Part shown: one piece after another, positions 18,242-25,919 of the stretch
Layout: the number at the start of each line of letters is the position of its first letter
Position numbering within the stretch: the stretch's first letter is position 1
DNA from: Turneriella parva DSM 21527
GTDB taxonomy: Bacteria; Spirochaetota; Leptospiria; Turneriellales; Turneriellaceae
Direction: 5' to 3'
Assembly: GCF_000266885.1 (NCBI RefSeq)
Contig: NC_018020.1
Coordinates: 744,001-808,000 of the forward strand
Length of the DNA: 64,000 nt
Made by a program: the position numbers and the translations under genes
Notes under the pieces: model-generated
What the model was told of the DNA's origin: nothing
The model's input: only the letters and a program-made list of their open reading frames with translations
Database searches by the model: none

Positions 18242-18847
18242 ATGGCAAAAAGTGCCGCTAAACAGCCTATAGGCAAACGCGATCAGACCAAGCTCGTTAA
18301 CCGGCAGCAGATTCTCGAAGCGGCAAAGAATCTTTTTGCCGACAAGGGTTTTGAAGCCACCAATGTGCGCGACATCATTCACGAGAGCAGCCTTTCACCA
18401 GGCACATTCTACAACTACTTTCAGAGCAAAGAAGAAATCTTCGAGGTTCTTACCGACGAAATTATCAGCGAAGTGCGCGAGCAGATTCAGGTCAGCTACA
18501 AGAACGTAAAGATGGATCGCGCAGAGATCATGAAATCACTCGAGAAATTCTTTCAGATTTTTCTTGGCAACCCTCGCCTCATGAAATTTCTTTCGCGCAA
18601 CCAGTCTTACCTGCGCGAACTGCGCAGCAAGGGGCGCTTCGACGGCATGCTGCAAGACCTCGAAAAGGCGCTCGATGACGGCGTCAAAAACGGCATGCTG
18701 CCCGCCTTACCGGTCAAGATCGTCGCCATTGCGGTCTTCGGTGCCGTTTTCGAGATCATCGCGACGATGGTGATTACGCCAGGTTTCGACGTCAAGAAGG
18801 CGATCGAAACCCTGTCGCAGCTCTTGTTTGTTCACACCGGCAAATAG
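18242..18847 (+). CDS. TetR-family transcriptional regulator
   Basis: A 201-residue regulator. The helix-turn-helix spans about 18-64 and reads VNRQQILEAAKNLFADKG ... TNVRDIIHESSLSPGTFYNYF. The C-terminal domain is helical with a hydrophobic final third (AVFGAVFEIIATMVI), so a lipophilic ligand is possible. The ATG at 18242 is chosen because the longer frame would overlap pdxH and has no TetR-like content. It is divergent from pdxH and convergent with the TolC-like operon 22 bases downstream. Which of these it controls cannot be told. Confidence 0.85.
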   Translation: MAKSAAKQPIGKRDQTKLVNRQQILEAAKNLFADKGFEATNVRDIIHESSLSPGTFYNYFQSKEEIFEVLTDEIISEVREQIQVSYKNVKMDRAEIMKSLEKFFQIFLGNPRLMKFLSRNQSYLRELRSKGRFDGMLQDLEKALDDGVKNGMLPALPVKIVAIAVFGAVFEIIATMVITPGFDVKKAIETLSQLLFVHTGK

Positions 18848-18868
18848 CCAGGCGTTTTTTGATACAGA

Positions 18869-20191
18869 TTATTGCTGCGGAAACAGGAGGCCCTGCGCAA
18901 CAAAGAAGCGCACCCGGGCGATTTGCCTGCGGTAATCAGCTTGCGCCGCCGCGGTGCGCGCGAGCTGCACATCTTCACTTGCCTGCAACACATCGAGAAT
19001 CGTAGCGATGCCGAGGCGCATATCGGCAAGCTGCGCCCGATAATTTTTTTCAGCGGCTGCTGCTGACTCGCTGTATGCCTCGTATTCACCCTGCGCTTTA
19101 CTCAGCGCCTCGCGTGCGTCATCGACTTCAACACGCGCCTTGCGCTCGGCCTGTTTCAATTCTAGCTCAGCCTGGCGCAGCCGCGAAATCGCGATGTTGG
19201 CATTCTCAACGGTCTGCCCGCCCTGAAAGAGCGGCAGCTCGGCGACCACACCACCGAAATAAGAGGTCTGCTGGTTCGCTTCGAGAGCGGGCCGGTACGA
19301 ACCGTCGAGGTAGATGTTGGGCAGATGGCCGCCGTGGGCAGCATCAACTTCATTCTTGCGAATGTCGACGACAGTTCTGCCGAGCGCGATGTCTGCCCTG
19401 CGACTGAGATCCACATCTTTCTGCTGCACTTCGGCGGCGTATTTTTCGGTCGCACCATCGACACCAAACTCACGGCTAAGCCCGGTCAAAAACCCCAGGT
19501 AGCGGCGCAGCTGAGCAAGCTTTTCTTGCTGCGCCAGCAGGTCTGCCTGCTTCTGCTTGAGGCGCGCCTCTGCCTTTAACGCGTCACCGCGCTTGTTGCG
19601 CCCGATCGCGACCCGCCGGCGGATTTCAGAGAGTGACGATTCGGTCACGCTGACGGCGTCTTTTGCCTGTGTCACAAGACTTTCACTCAGTTGCATCTGC
19701 AACGCCGCGTCGGCAATATTCAGCAGATGCGCCGAAAGCTCGGCTCTGAGCCCCTGCTCTTCGGCGACGCGCTCAAGGCGCGCACCGACAATGCCGGTAT
19801 ATTCAGTCAGACCCGTCATGATGTTCTGCCGTGCAGTGAAACGAATACCCGGCACCACAAAGCCCGGCCGTTCTGGGGCGTATTGCGCTGCCGTCAGGTT
19901 CAGGCGCGGCAGCCAGGCGCCATAACTGCGCCGCACTTTCGCGTCGGCGGCAAAAGATTTTTCAGCGGTAATCGCCATCTGTTCGGTGCGATCGAGCGAA
20001 AGCACGAAAAGTTCTTCGATGGTGAACTTTTGCTTCTGCGCGTCGATCTCGTAGAGGCGAGCTTTGATCGCTGAATCACGCAGCACCTGTTCGTATACGG
20101 GCTCAAGGCGGTTGTCGCCCAGGGTCACCGGTGCGCTGCGGCAGGCTGAAAGAACGGTTGCAAAAATCGCAAGGCCAAAAGACCGCTTCAT
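18869..20191 (-). CDS. TolC-family outer-membrane efflux lipoprotein
   Basis: A 440-residue outer-membrane factor. The N-terminus MKRSFGLAIFATVLSACRS ends in a lipobox (LSAC). Long helices in two repeated halves follow, with TolC-type segments such as SLSEIRRRVAIGRNKRGDAL and LRLGIATILDVLQASED-like (here MRLGIATILDVLQASED). Such proteins form trimeric channels across the outer membrane and periplasm. It is the last gene of a four-gene operon and overlaps the LysE-type exporter gene by four bases. No periplasmic adaptor (MFP) or RND/ABC pump is encoded nearby, so the inner-membrane partner could be the LysE-type protein, an unusual pairing (inference). Confidence 0.88.
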   Translation of the reverse strand: MKRSFGLAIFATVLSACRSAPVTLGDNRLEPVYEQVLRDSAIKARLYEIDAQKQKFTIEELFVLSLDRTEQMAITAEKSFAADAKVRRSYGAWLPRLNLTAAQYAPERPGFVVPGIRFTARQNIMTGLTEYTGIVGARLERVAEEQGLRAELSAHLLNIADAALQMQLSESLVTQAKDAVSVTESSLSEIRRRVAIGRNKRGDALKAEARLKQKQADLLAQQEKLAQLRRYLGFLTGLSREFGVDGATEKYAAEVQQKDVDLSRRADIALGRTVVDIRKNEVDAAHGGHLPNIYLDGSYRPALEANQQTSYFGGVVAELPLFQGGQTVENANIAISRLRQAELELKQAERKARVEVDDAREALSKAQGEYEAYSESAAAAEKNYRAQLADMRLGIATILDVLQASEDVQLARTAAAQADYRRQIARVRFFVAQGLLFPQQ

Positions 20192-20805
20192 TTCGCAGCC
20201 TGATAAAGAAGAAAACCGCCTGACACAAGCATGATAACCGAAGCGCCTCGAATGGCGTAAACGCCGATCTTCTCACCGATGCGACCATGGTATTTCTTAA
20301 AAATTTCGAGCAGAATCGCAAACCAGCTGATGATGCCGGTGCTCGCCGCAATGGGAAAAAGCAGCATGTCCCAGAAACTGATCGTGTCGAACCACGAAAA
20401 TATCGTACTGCTTGCACTGCCCCAGGTTAAAAAAAGCGTTGGGTTAAACAAGGCTATAAGAAAACCCGAAACCAGACCCGAATTCTTGTTTTCTGGTATC
20501 GGCGCCATCTCGTCAGCAAAGCGGACCTTCTGGAACATGAAAACGATTCCGAGAACGAGCAGAAAAACTGCACCGACGTATCGAATGTACTTCGCGAGAA
20601 ACGGATAAGCGGTACTGATTTGCACGAAGCCGAAAGTGGCAATCGCGCAATAGATGCCCTCGGCCACCGCAGCGCCGGTTACGACCCGAATCGCTTTTGA
20701 GAAATGGCCTTTGAGACTACTACGAAATACAATGAGCGCAATGGGCCCCGAAACGGGCATTGACCCGAAGAACCCTGCACCAAAACCGAAAAGAGCGCCG
20801 AGCAA
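20188..20805 (-). CDS. LysE-family inner-membrane exporter
   Basis: A 205-residue membrane protein with about six hydrophobic segments. The opening FGFGAGFFGSMPVSGPIALIV is the LysE/RhtB signature (G-x-x-x-x-G-x-x-P-G-P), and LIALFNPTLFLTW corresponds to the second-half N-P motif. LysE proteins export amino acids or similar small molecules using the ion gradient. Translation starts at TTG (20803-20805) directly after the TGA of the DUF4833 gene and ends overlapping the TolC-like start. Substrate unknown. Confidence 0.85.
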   Translation of the reverse strand: MLGALFGFGAGFFGSMPVSGPIALIVFRSSLKGHFSKAIRVVTGAAVAEGIYCAIATFGFVQISTAYPFLAKYIRYVGAVFLLVLGIVFMFQKVRFADEMAPIPENKNSGLVSGFLIALFNPTLFLTWGSASSTIFSWFDTISFWDMLLFPIAASTGIISWFAILLEIFKKYHGRIGEKIGVYAIRGASVIMLVSGGFLLYQAAK

Positions 20806-21321
20806 TCAACGATTGATGCGCTCAGTTACGGGCGCACCGCCTTTCGTACCCAGAATATCCACGTATTTCACCGTTGGCTTGATGAGGCCTTCTTCGGCAA
20901 ACACGTAAATCTCTTTAAATATCGACTCTTGACCGTTGATCGAAATGAACGGGGTGAGCTTGCAGGCGGCGCCTGTCTTGCTGAATACAATTTTGATGAC
21001 ACGGTCAGGGAAAGCTTTGAGCTTCACGAGCAGGTTATCACCGTCTGCGGTCTGCGACTGAATGCCATAAGCCATGCGCTCGAAGCGGCCAATGGGCTCA
21101 TATGAGTTGGGGCCTATTTCAAGGTTTAACCAATACCCATAAACGGCTTCGTCGCCGACCGGTTTACAAGCTGCTTCGTCATAACGAACAGCATAGTGCA
21201 CCTGGTTTCTGTTCTTGTTTCTTTTGATGTGAAAGAGATTCGCGCGCGATTCGGCGTAAACAGAACCTGCGATCGCAAGCGCCAGTATCGCAGCGGTGGA
21301 TTTCATAACCTTCTGTACCAT
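20806..21321 (-). CDS. Secreted DUF4833-family protein
   Basis: A 171-residue protein with a signal peptide ending VYAES. The segments NLFHIKRNKNRNQVHYAV, KPVGDEAVYGYW and KLTPFISINGQESIF match the uncharacterised DUF4833 family as I know it. Two in-frame ATG codons are possible, at 21321 and 21306; the second leaves a cleaner signal peptide, but AGAAGG lies too close to it to decide. The product probably sits in the periplasm. It is sandwiched in an operon between an acidic coiled-coil protein and the LysE exporter; no enzymatic motif is seen. Confidence 0.7.
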   Translation of the reverse strand: MVQKVMKSTAAILALAIAGSVYAESRANLFHIKRNKNRNQVHYAVRYDEAACKPVGDEAVYGYWLNLEIGPNSYEPIGRFERMAYGIQSQTADGDNLLVKLKAFPDRVIKIVFSKTGAACKLTPFISINGQESIFKEIYVFAEEGLIKPTVKYVDILGTKGGAPVTERINR

Positions 21322-21328
21322 GCCGCTG

Positions 21329-21994
21329 TTATTTCTTCTTGTCGACCATCTCTTCTTCGACTATCAGAAAGTCTTCATCATCGTCGTCAAAGACACCGAG
21401 AACGTCGTCGTCTTCGATAATAATTTCATCTGAGGGGCCGCTGCTGGTTTCTTTTTTCTCTTCGGTAGTCGCAGATTTTTCAGCGACGATATCTTCTTCG
21501 TCTTCAAGCAGAATAATCTCATCGTCGTCTTCGTCGATAACAATTTCATCTTTTTCATTCAAAGTCGCAAGACCCGCGGCGGCTGCGGGGGCAGCAGCAG
21601 GCTCACTGCGCGGCGCTTCAGCTGCGGGTGCAGCGGCTGCCGATGGCGCCGGGGCCGCTGCCGGGCTAGCCGTGACAGTCTGGCTGCTCGCAGCAGGCTT
21701 GTCTGCCGACTTGAGATTGTCGAGCTTGGCGATGATCGAAAGAATTCGCGTTTCGAGCTCTTGCTCTTTTGCCTTGAGACGGCCGAGCTCTTGCGTTGCC
21801 TCTTGCAGCTGCTGCTGCCATTTCTGCGCTTCACGCTCGCGCTCTTCGGCGGTGAGGCGAAGTTGGTCATTGCTGGCCTTAAGGCGCTCTGCCTCTGATT
21901 CAAGATGACTGTTCTCTACCCGCAGGTCAGAGATGAGTTCGAGCGCCTTGACGATGCGCCCTTCAAGTTGCTCAAGCTGTTCGAGAGTTACCAT
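21329..21994 (-). CDS. Coiled-coil protein with Pro/Ala linker and acidic tail
   Basis: A 221-residue protein in three parts. Residues about 1-100 form a strong coiled coil (LEQLEQLEGRIVKALELISD ... REREAQKWQQQLQEA). Residues about 105-150 are Ala/Pro-rich. The rest is very acidic (IVIDEDDDEIILLEDEED, VFDDDDEDFLIVEEE). The coiled coil resembles ZapB-type division proteins in style but not clearly in sequence. There is no signal peptide, so it is cytoplasmic. The start is the ATG at 21992-21994; the open frame extends upstream over the divergent gene. First gene of the operon leading to the TolC-like gene. Confidence 0.7.
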   Translation of the reverse strand: MVTLEQLEQLEGRIVKALELISDLRVENSHLESEAERLKASNDQLRLTAEEREREAQKWQQQLQEATQELGRLKAKEQELETRILSIIAKLDNLKSADKPAASSQTVTASPAAAPAPSAAAAPAAEAPRSEPAAAPAAAAGLATLNEKDEIVIDEDDDEIILLEDEEDIVAEKSATTEEKKETSSGPSDEIIIEDDDVLGVFDDDDEDFLIVEEEMVDKKK

Positions 21995-22075
21995 AAGGTT
22001 GGCTTTACTTCGAGCCAAGCGGTGGGGGCAAGTCTTTTTTACTTGAAGCCTTATGCCAGACTTCGACGTACAGGC

Positions 22076-23560
22076 ATGAGACATTTGGTTCTTTTGATAA
22101 CCTTTATGGTTTACCCCGTGCTTTTTGTGCACGGCCTCACGGTCGGCGTTTTTGATATTAAAGGGGATGTCGGCTCAGAAGGCGGCCGCCTCGCCGATCT
22201 GGCGCAGGCCGAAATTCAGCAAGATAAGTCGCTGACGATTCGCGATCGTCTGGCAATAAAGAATATAATTACGCAGCAAGAAAAATGTGCGGCCGGGTTT
22301 CGTGAGTGCCCCGAGCTTTCGGGCGCAATCAAGACGCTCGATATGTACGTGACGGGCGAAGCAATTACGCTGGCTGCACAGAAACAGATCGTTTTGCGAG
22401 CGGTCAAAACCGGCGACCAGACGATCGCCGCACTCGCGGTCGGCAGCGCCGACTCGCTTGAGAAAAGCATGGCAGAGGCGGCGGCTGGCCTCGCGAAAAA
22501 AATTGCCGCACAAAAGAACACTGACAAAGGCTCTGGCGAGCGCTGGAAACTCGCGGTGCAACCCGTGCGCGCGGCGAACGCCGCAGCGCAAAAACTTACC
22601 GAACTCGCGGGGCTTGACTCAATGCTTCTGCACGCGCTGGCAAAACGCGCAAGCTTCGACCTCATCGAAACGAAAACAGACGACATCGTCGAGGCAGAGA
22701 AAATGCTTTCGCTTTCGGGAATGGCGCCAGGGGCGCTTGCACCTGCAGGTTCAGACTACACACATTTTGTTACGGCGACCATACAGGTGGCAGACGAGGC
22801 TCGCATTCTCGCGTATCAGGTTGTGAGCAAAAAAACCGGAACCGCGATTATCAGCGATATTATCGAATGGACTGTCGGTCAAGACCCTCAGGCGGCACTC
22901 GACAAGATTGCCGAGTACACCGAGAACGACATCATGAAGGTTTTGGGCAAACTCGAGATCAGCGGCTGCGACCCAGGCGATGCAGTCATCACGTTCGAAT
23001 TCAAAGACGCATCGCGGGCAGCAGAATCAATTATCTGCAAATCACCGCTGCTGATCGAAGATATTCCCGCTGGTGAATATACTCTCATTTTCAAGCACGA
23101 AGAACGCAATACGCTCACCAAGAGTGTGACGATCAAACCTGTCGAGACACTAAAGCTCGGCAAGATCGCCCTGCCCGACATCGACATGTCACTTTTTCAA
23201 CAGGCCTCATCGGCTGAAAGTTCTGGCAAGTTTGCCGAAGCGAATGGCCTCTACGCGCAATTCTATACCAAGTACCCGAAACACCGCATGGCCTCTTACG
23301 CGATGTACCGCGAGGGTTACGTAACGCAGCTGAGATTGAAGCGCGTCGCAGACGGGCGTAAGATTCTTGAAAACGTCATCGCGCGCAAGCCCGACGCCGA
23401 AATTCGCAGCGAAGCCTATGTCGGCATGGCGCTCGGTTACCGGGCTGAGGGTGACGGTGAAAAGTCAAACGCCATTTTTCGCATGCTGACCGACCAATAC
23501 GCTGGCACAACCGCCGCCGAATTTGCGCGCGACTGCCTGGAAGGCAAATGTTCTCTGTGA
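22076..23560 (+). CDS. Exported protein with PEGA-like and TPR-like regions
   Basis: A 494-residue protein with a signal peptide (MRHLVLLITFMVYPVLFVHG). The first 260 residues look like the periplasmic CsgG/TolB-type fold that begins bacterial lipoproteins of this kind, but the match is loose. Around 300-370, PLLIEDIPAGEYTLIFKHEE followed by VTIKPVETLKLGKIALP fits a PEGA domain, a small surface beta domain. The last 120 residues are helical repeats (SSGKFAEANGLYAQFYTKYP) like TPR units of cell-envelope proteins. Start at ATG 22076, since the longer frame overlaps the divergent coiled-coil gene. First of three co-oriented envelope genes; the next one overlaps its end by 13 bases. Confidence 0.65.
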   Translation: MRHLVLLITFMVYPVLFVHGLTVGVFDIKGDVGSEGGRLADLAQAEIQQDKSLTIRDRLAIKNIITQQEKCAAGFRECPELSGAIKTLDMYVTGEAITLAAQKQIVLRAVKTGDQTIAALAVGSADSLEKSMAEAAAGLAKKIAAQKNTDKGSGERWKLAVQPVRAANAAAQKLTELAGLDSMLLHALAKRASFDLIETKTDDIVEAEKMLSLSGMAPGALAPAGSDYTHFVTATIQVADEARILAYQVVSKKTGTAIISDIIEWTVGQDPQAALDKIAEYTENDIMKVLGKLEISGCDPGDAVITFEFKDASRAAESIICKSPLLIEDIPAGEYTLIFKHEERNTLTKSVTIKPVETLKLGKIALPDIDMSLFQQASSAESSGKFAEANGLYAQFYTKYPKHRMASYAMYREGYVTQLRLKRVADGRKILENVIARKPDAEIRSEAYVGMALGYRAEGDGEKSNAIFRMLTDQYAGTTAAEFARDCLEGKCSL

Positions 23561-24573
23561 GGTTAGTGATTGCCTTTGGAGCGCTTTGTGCTCCATGTGC
23601 AATCACATCTTTAGGTCGCGTGCGTGATGTGAACACGCAGCGCAACCAGGTGACGATTGTGACAAACAAAGCCGGCGAATTTGGCATGGGTGCGAAAGTG
23701 TATTTTTATCGCGCCGGCAAGGCGAAAGGCTCCGCGCAGATTACTCAGGCATTTCACACGAAGGCGATTGCCCGCATGACAGAGGGAAATCCTCAAATTG
23801 GCGACGATGTCACAAACACTGCAAAGGCGCCGAAGGCTGGCCCAAAGGTTCATCGTGTTTCGTTCGCCGTCACGGGTGCGCAGTCGCATGAATTTATTGC
23901 CGAGGTGCAGTTTGATGGCCAGCCTAAACAGCAGCGCAAGCTGGTTTTAAACGCCGAGGTCGCCGCCCAGATTGCCGGCACGACGGGTTTCACCGGCATC
24001 AGCGCCGCACTCATCAAAAAACTGGAGATTGTGTGGCAAGACGGCGCATTGCAGGTGAAAAAGGTGTACCTGAGCGACCGGTCGTCTTTCGATCTCGAGC
24101 AGATCGTTGCGACCGATCTGTATTCGAAAATAAAACCCCCGGCCGAAATGCGGGGGCAAACAATCAAAGGTTTGGTAACGCTCGTCAAGAAGGTGCGCGA
24201 CCAGCCCGAACTTGCAGATAAGCTCGGTGTCATCGTCAGCGCCACTGCGCGCAGCGAACGCCTGAAACCGGGAGCCACGTACAAACTGAAAATCTATTGC
24301 AATGAACTCTTCGCCGGCGAAATATTGTTGAAGCACGACGGTCAGGCAAAGAACGAGAAGATTGACCTCAACCCGGTCGATCTCGCCCCCGGCGAAAACA
24401 GCCTCGAAGTGCGTCTCGTTGAAGTGACCGAACAGGGTGAACTATACCTTGAGACAGACAATAATCAGCTCATCGGCATGCTCGCCACCGATAGGGCGAG
24501 TAATGACCGTAGCATTCAGGTTAAAGTTATTCTGGCCGATGGGCAGAACGCGCAGGTAGTGCAGCTAAAATAG
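23548..24573 (+). CDS. Exported protein of unknown function
   Basis: A 341-residue protein with a short hydrophobic leader (MFSVRLVIAFGALCAPCAI). Residues about 20-95 (GRVRDVNTQRNQVTIVTNK ... GMGAKVYFYRAG) look like a small SH3-like beta barrel, as found at the ends of some flagellar and envelope proteins. The rest is a mix of beta-rich segments, including a likely Ig-like domain near the C-terminus (LAPGENSLEVRLVEVTEQG). It overlaps the PEGA/TPR gene by 13 bases and is followed by the OmpL47-like gene, so the three probably work together in the periplasm or at the surface. I do not recognise the family. Confidence 0.55.
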   Translation: MFSVRLVIAFGALCAPCAITSLGRVRDVNTQRNQVTIVTNKAGEFGMGAKVYFYRAGKAKGSAQITQAFHTKAIARMTEGNPQIGDDVTNTAKAPKAGPKVHRVSFAVTGAQSHEFIAEVQFDGQPKQQRKLVLNAEVAAQIAGTTGFTGISAALIKKLEIVWQDGALQVKKVYLSDRSSFDLEQIVATDLYSKIKPPAEMRGQTIKGLVTLVKKVRDQPELADKLGVIVSATARSERLKPGATYKLKIYCNELFAGEILLKHDGQAKNEKIDLNPVDLAPGENSLEVRLVEVTEQGELYLETDNNQLIGMLATDRASNDRSIQVKVILADGQNAQVVQLK

Positions 24574-24626
24574 CTTACGAGGGCTTGTGGTTGACATCAA
24601 GATTTGCTTCTTTAGTGAGAGCGCAC

Positions 24627-25883
24627 ATGCGCACCCTCGTCTTCAGGCTCGGCCTGTTTTTTCTGGCCATTCTCGCTACCGTGAACCTCGTGGGTCAGGC
24701 TGCACCTTCTGAAGAAACGTACCCTGTTCGAATTATTCTTGAAGCCCGGCCCGATGCGCGTTTTTACCAGATCGAATGGCTAGAGAACGACGAAGTTTCG
24801 ACAGACTCAGAGGCAAAAGACCCGACAGCGCTGCGCGAGAAGGTGACGCGCACCGAAATCAAGCGTAACCTGCCGGTTCGTTTTCGCTATTTTCGCCTGC
24901 GCTCTGCTTACCGCGATAATCTTTTTGGGCCATGGGGCGACGTGGTGCAAATTCAGCGCCCCGTCAAATCGGCCGCGAACTCGACCAAACCAGATAAGCA
25001 GCCTGCAACGAATGGCCAAAAGACCGATACTGACAAGAAGCCCCCCAAAAAGCCCGACGCACAGACTGTCCCCGAACAAAACATCTTCGCCGCAGTTGTC
25101 GATCGAAATGGCCGGCAAAAGTACATATTGCGCGGCAACAGCGTGGCCGCCGACCAGTTGTCGTCGGTGAAACCCCTTTATTACGAAGTGGAATGCCTCA
25201 CCGAAAAAGACGCACCTGAGAATACGAATGGCAGAAAACTGTACGAAGCCCCCGTGCAGTTCTTGCGCGCCGGTCAGTACAAAATGACGCTCTTCAAATC
25301 GGCCGACCCGGGCGACAGTGAGCCGATCCATACATGGATATTCTGGGTCTATACCGACATACCGCGAACTTACGTGAAATTTTATGCGCCGTTTTTGCAT
25401 AGCCGCGGCGGCTTCACCGTGGGCGGCAAAACTCGCATCGCGCTGATGCCCGAATATTCACCCGCTGCCGTCGACAAGATCGAATACCGCATCTTTGCTG
25501 AAGGTAGCACAGCAGGCGCTTGGCAGAATTACGAGAATGAAATCGAAGTGAACTCATTTGCGCAAAACCAGTCAGGCTTCTATATCATCGAATACCGCAC
25601 GACCAATATGGCCGGCAACACCGAGGCACCGCAACAACGCCGCATGCTGGTCGACGCGCGTGGCCCGTTGGTTGAAGAATTGCCGGCTGAAAATGGCGAG
25701 CGGCGGCTCGCTTTGAAAGACGAAAACTTTCCGATTATCATACGCATCTATGCGGGCGAAAAACTGATCGAAGACAAGTATTACAAAATGTGGAAAGCCA
25801 ATGATTACGTGAAAGTACCTGCCGAGGCGACACAGATCAAGGTCATCGATCTTCTCGGCAACGAAACGCTGCACGGCAAGTAG
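24627..25883 (+). CDS. Exported OmpL47-like beta-sandwich protein
   Basis: A 418-residue protein with a signal peptide (LGLFFLAILATVNLVGQA). A Lys/Pro-rich linker (about 125-150) is followed by a domain with LHSRGGFTVGGKTRIALM and YIIEYRTTNMAGNTEAPQ. This matches the OmpL47 type of domain, whose hallmark is a Y-x-x-x-D-x-A-G-N end. The same layout is seen in the protein at 57331-58239 (LHTKRGITVGKNSSVVFL, LQFYSIDKAGNKEE), so the two are paralogues. OmpL47-like proteins of Leptospira are surface proteins that can bind host molecules; no binding is implied here. Start at ATG 24627; a hairpin follows the stop. Confidence 0.65.
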   Translation: MRTLVFRLGLFFLAILATVNLVGQAAPSEETYPVRIILEARPDARFYQIEWLENDEVSTDSEAKDPTALREKVTRTEIKRNLPVRFRYFRLRSAYRDNLFGPWGDVVQIQRPVKSAANSTKPDKQPATNGQKTDTDKKPPKKPDAQTVPEQNIFAAVVDRNGRQKYILRGNSVAADQLSSVKPLYYEVECLTEKDAPENTNGRKLYEAPVQFLRAGQYKMTLFKSADPGDSEPIHTWIFWVYTDIPRTYVKFYAPFLHSRGGFTVGGKTRIALMPEYSPAAVDKIEYRIFAEGSTAGAWQNYENEIEVNSFAQNQSGFYIIEYRTTNMAGNTEAPQQRRMLVDARGPLVEELPAENGERRLALKDENFPIIIRIYAGEKLIEDKYYKMWKANDYVKVPAEATQIKVIDLLGNETLHGK

Positions 25884-25897
25884 GGAAAAGATTTTTG

Positions 25898-25919
25898 CAG
25901 GTTGCTTTTCAGCAACCTG
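25898..25919. terminator. Hairpin between convergent genes
   Basis: CAGGTTGCT and AGCAACCTG form a perfect 9-bp stem with a TTTC loop between the OmpL47-like gene and the GGDEF-EAL gene; the minus-strand stop codon begins at the next base. No clear U-tract. Confidence 0.65.

Noticed and set aside
21339-21908. A Ser-rich plus-strand frame of 189 codons
   Set aside because: The long Ser runs are the mirror of the acidic Asp/Glu codons of the coiled-coil protein on the minus strand.
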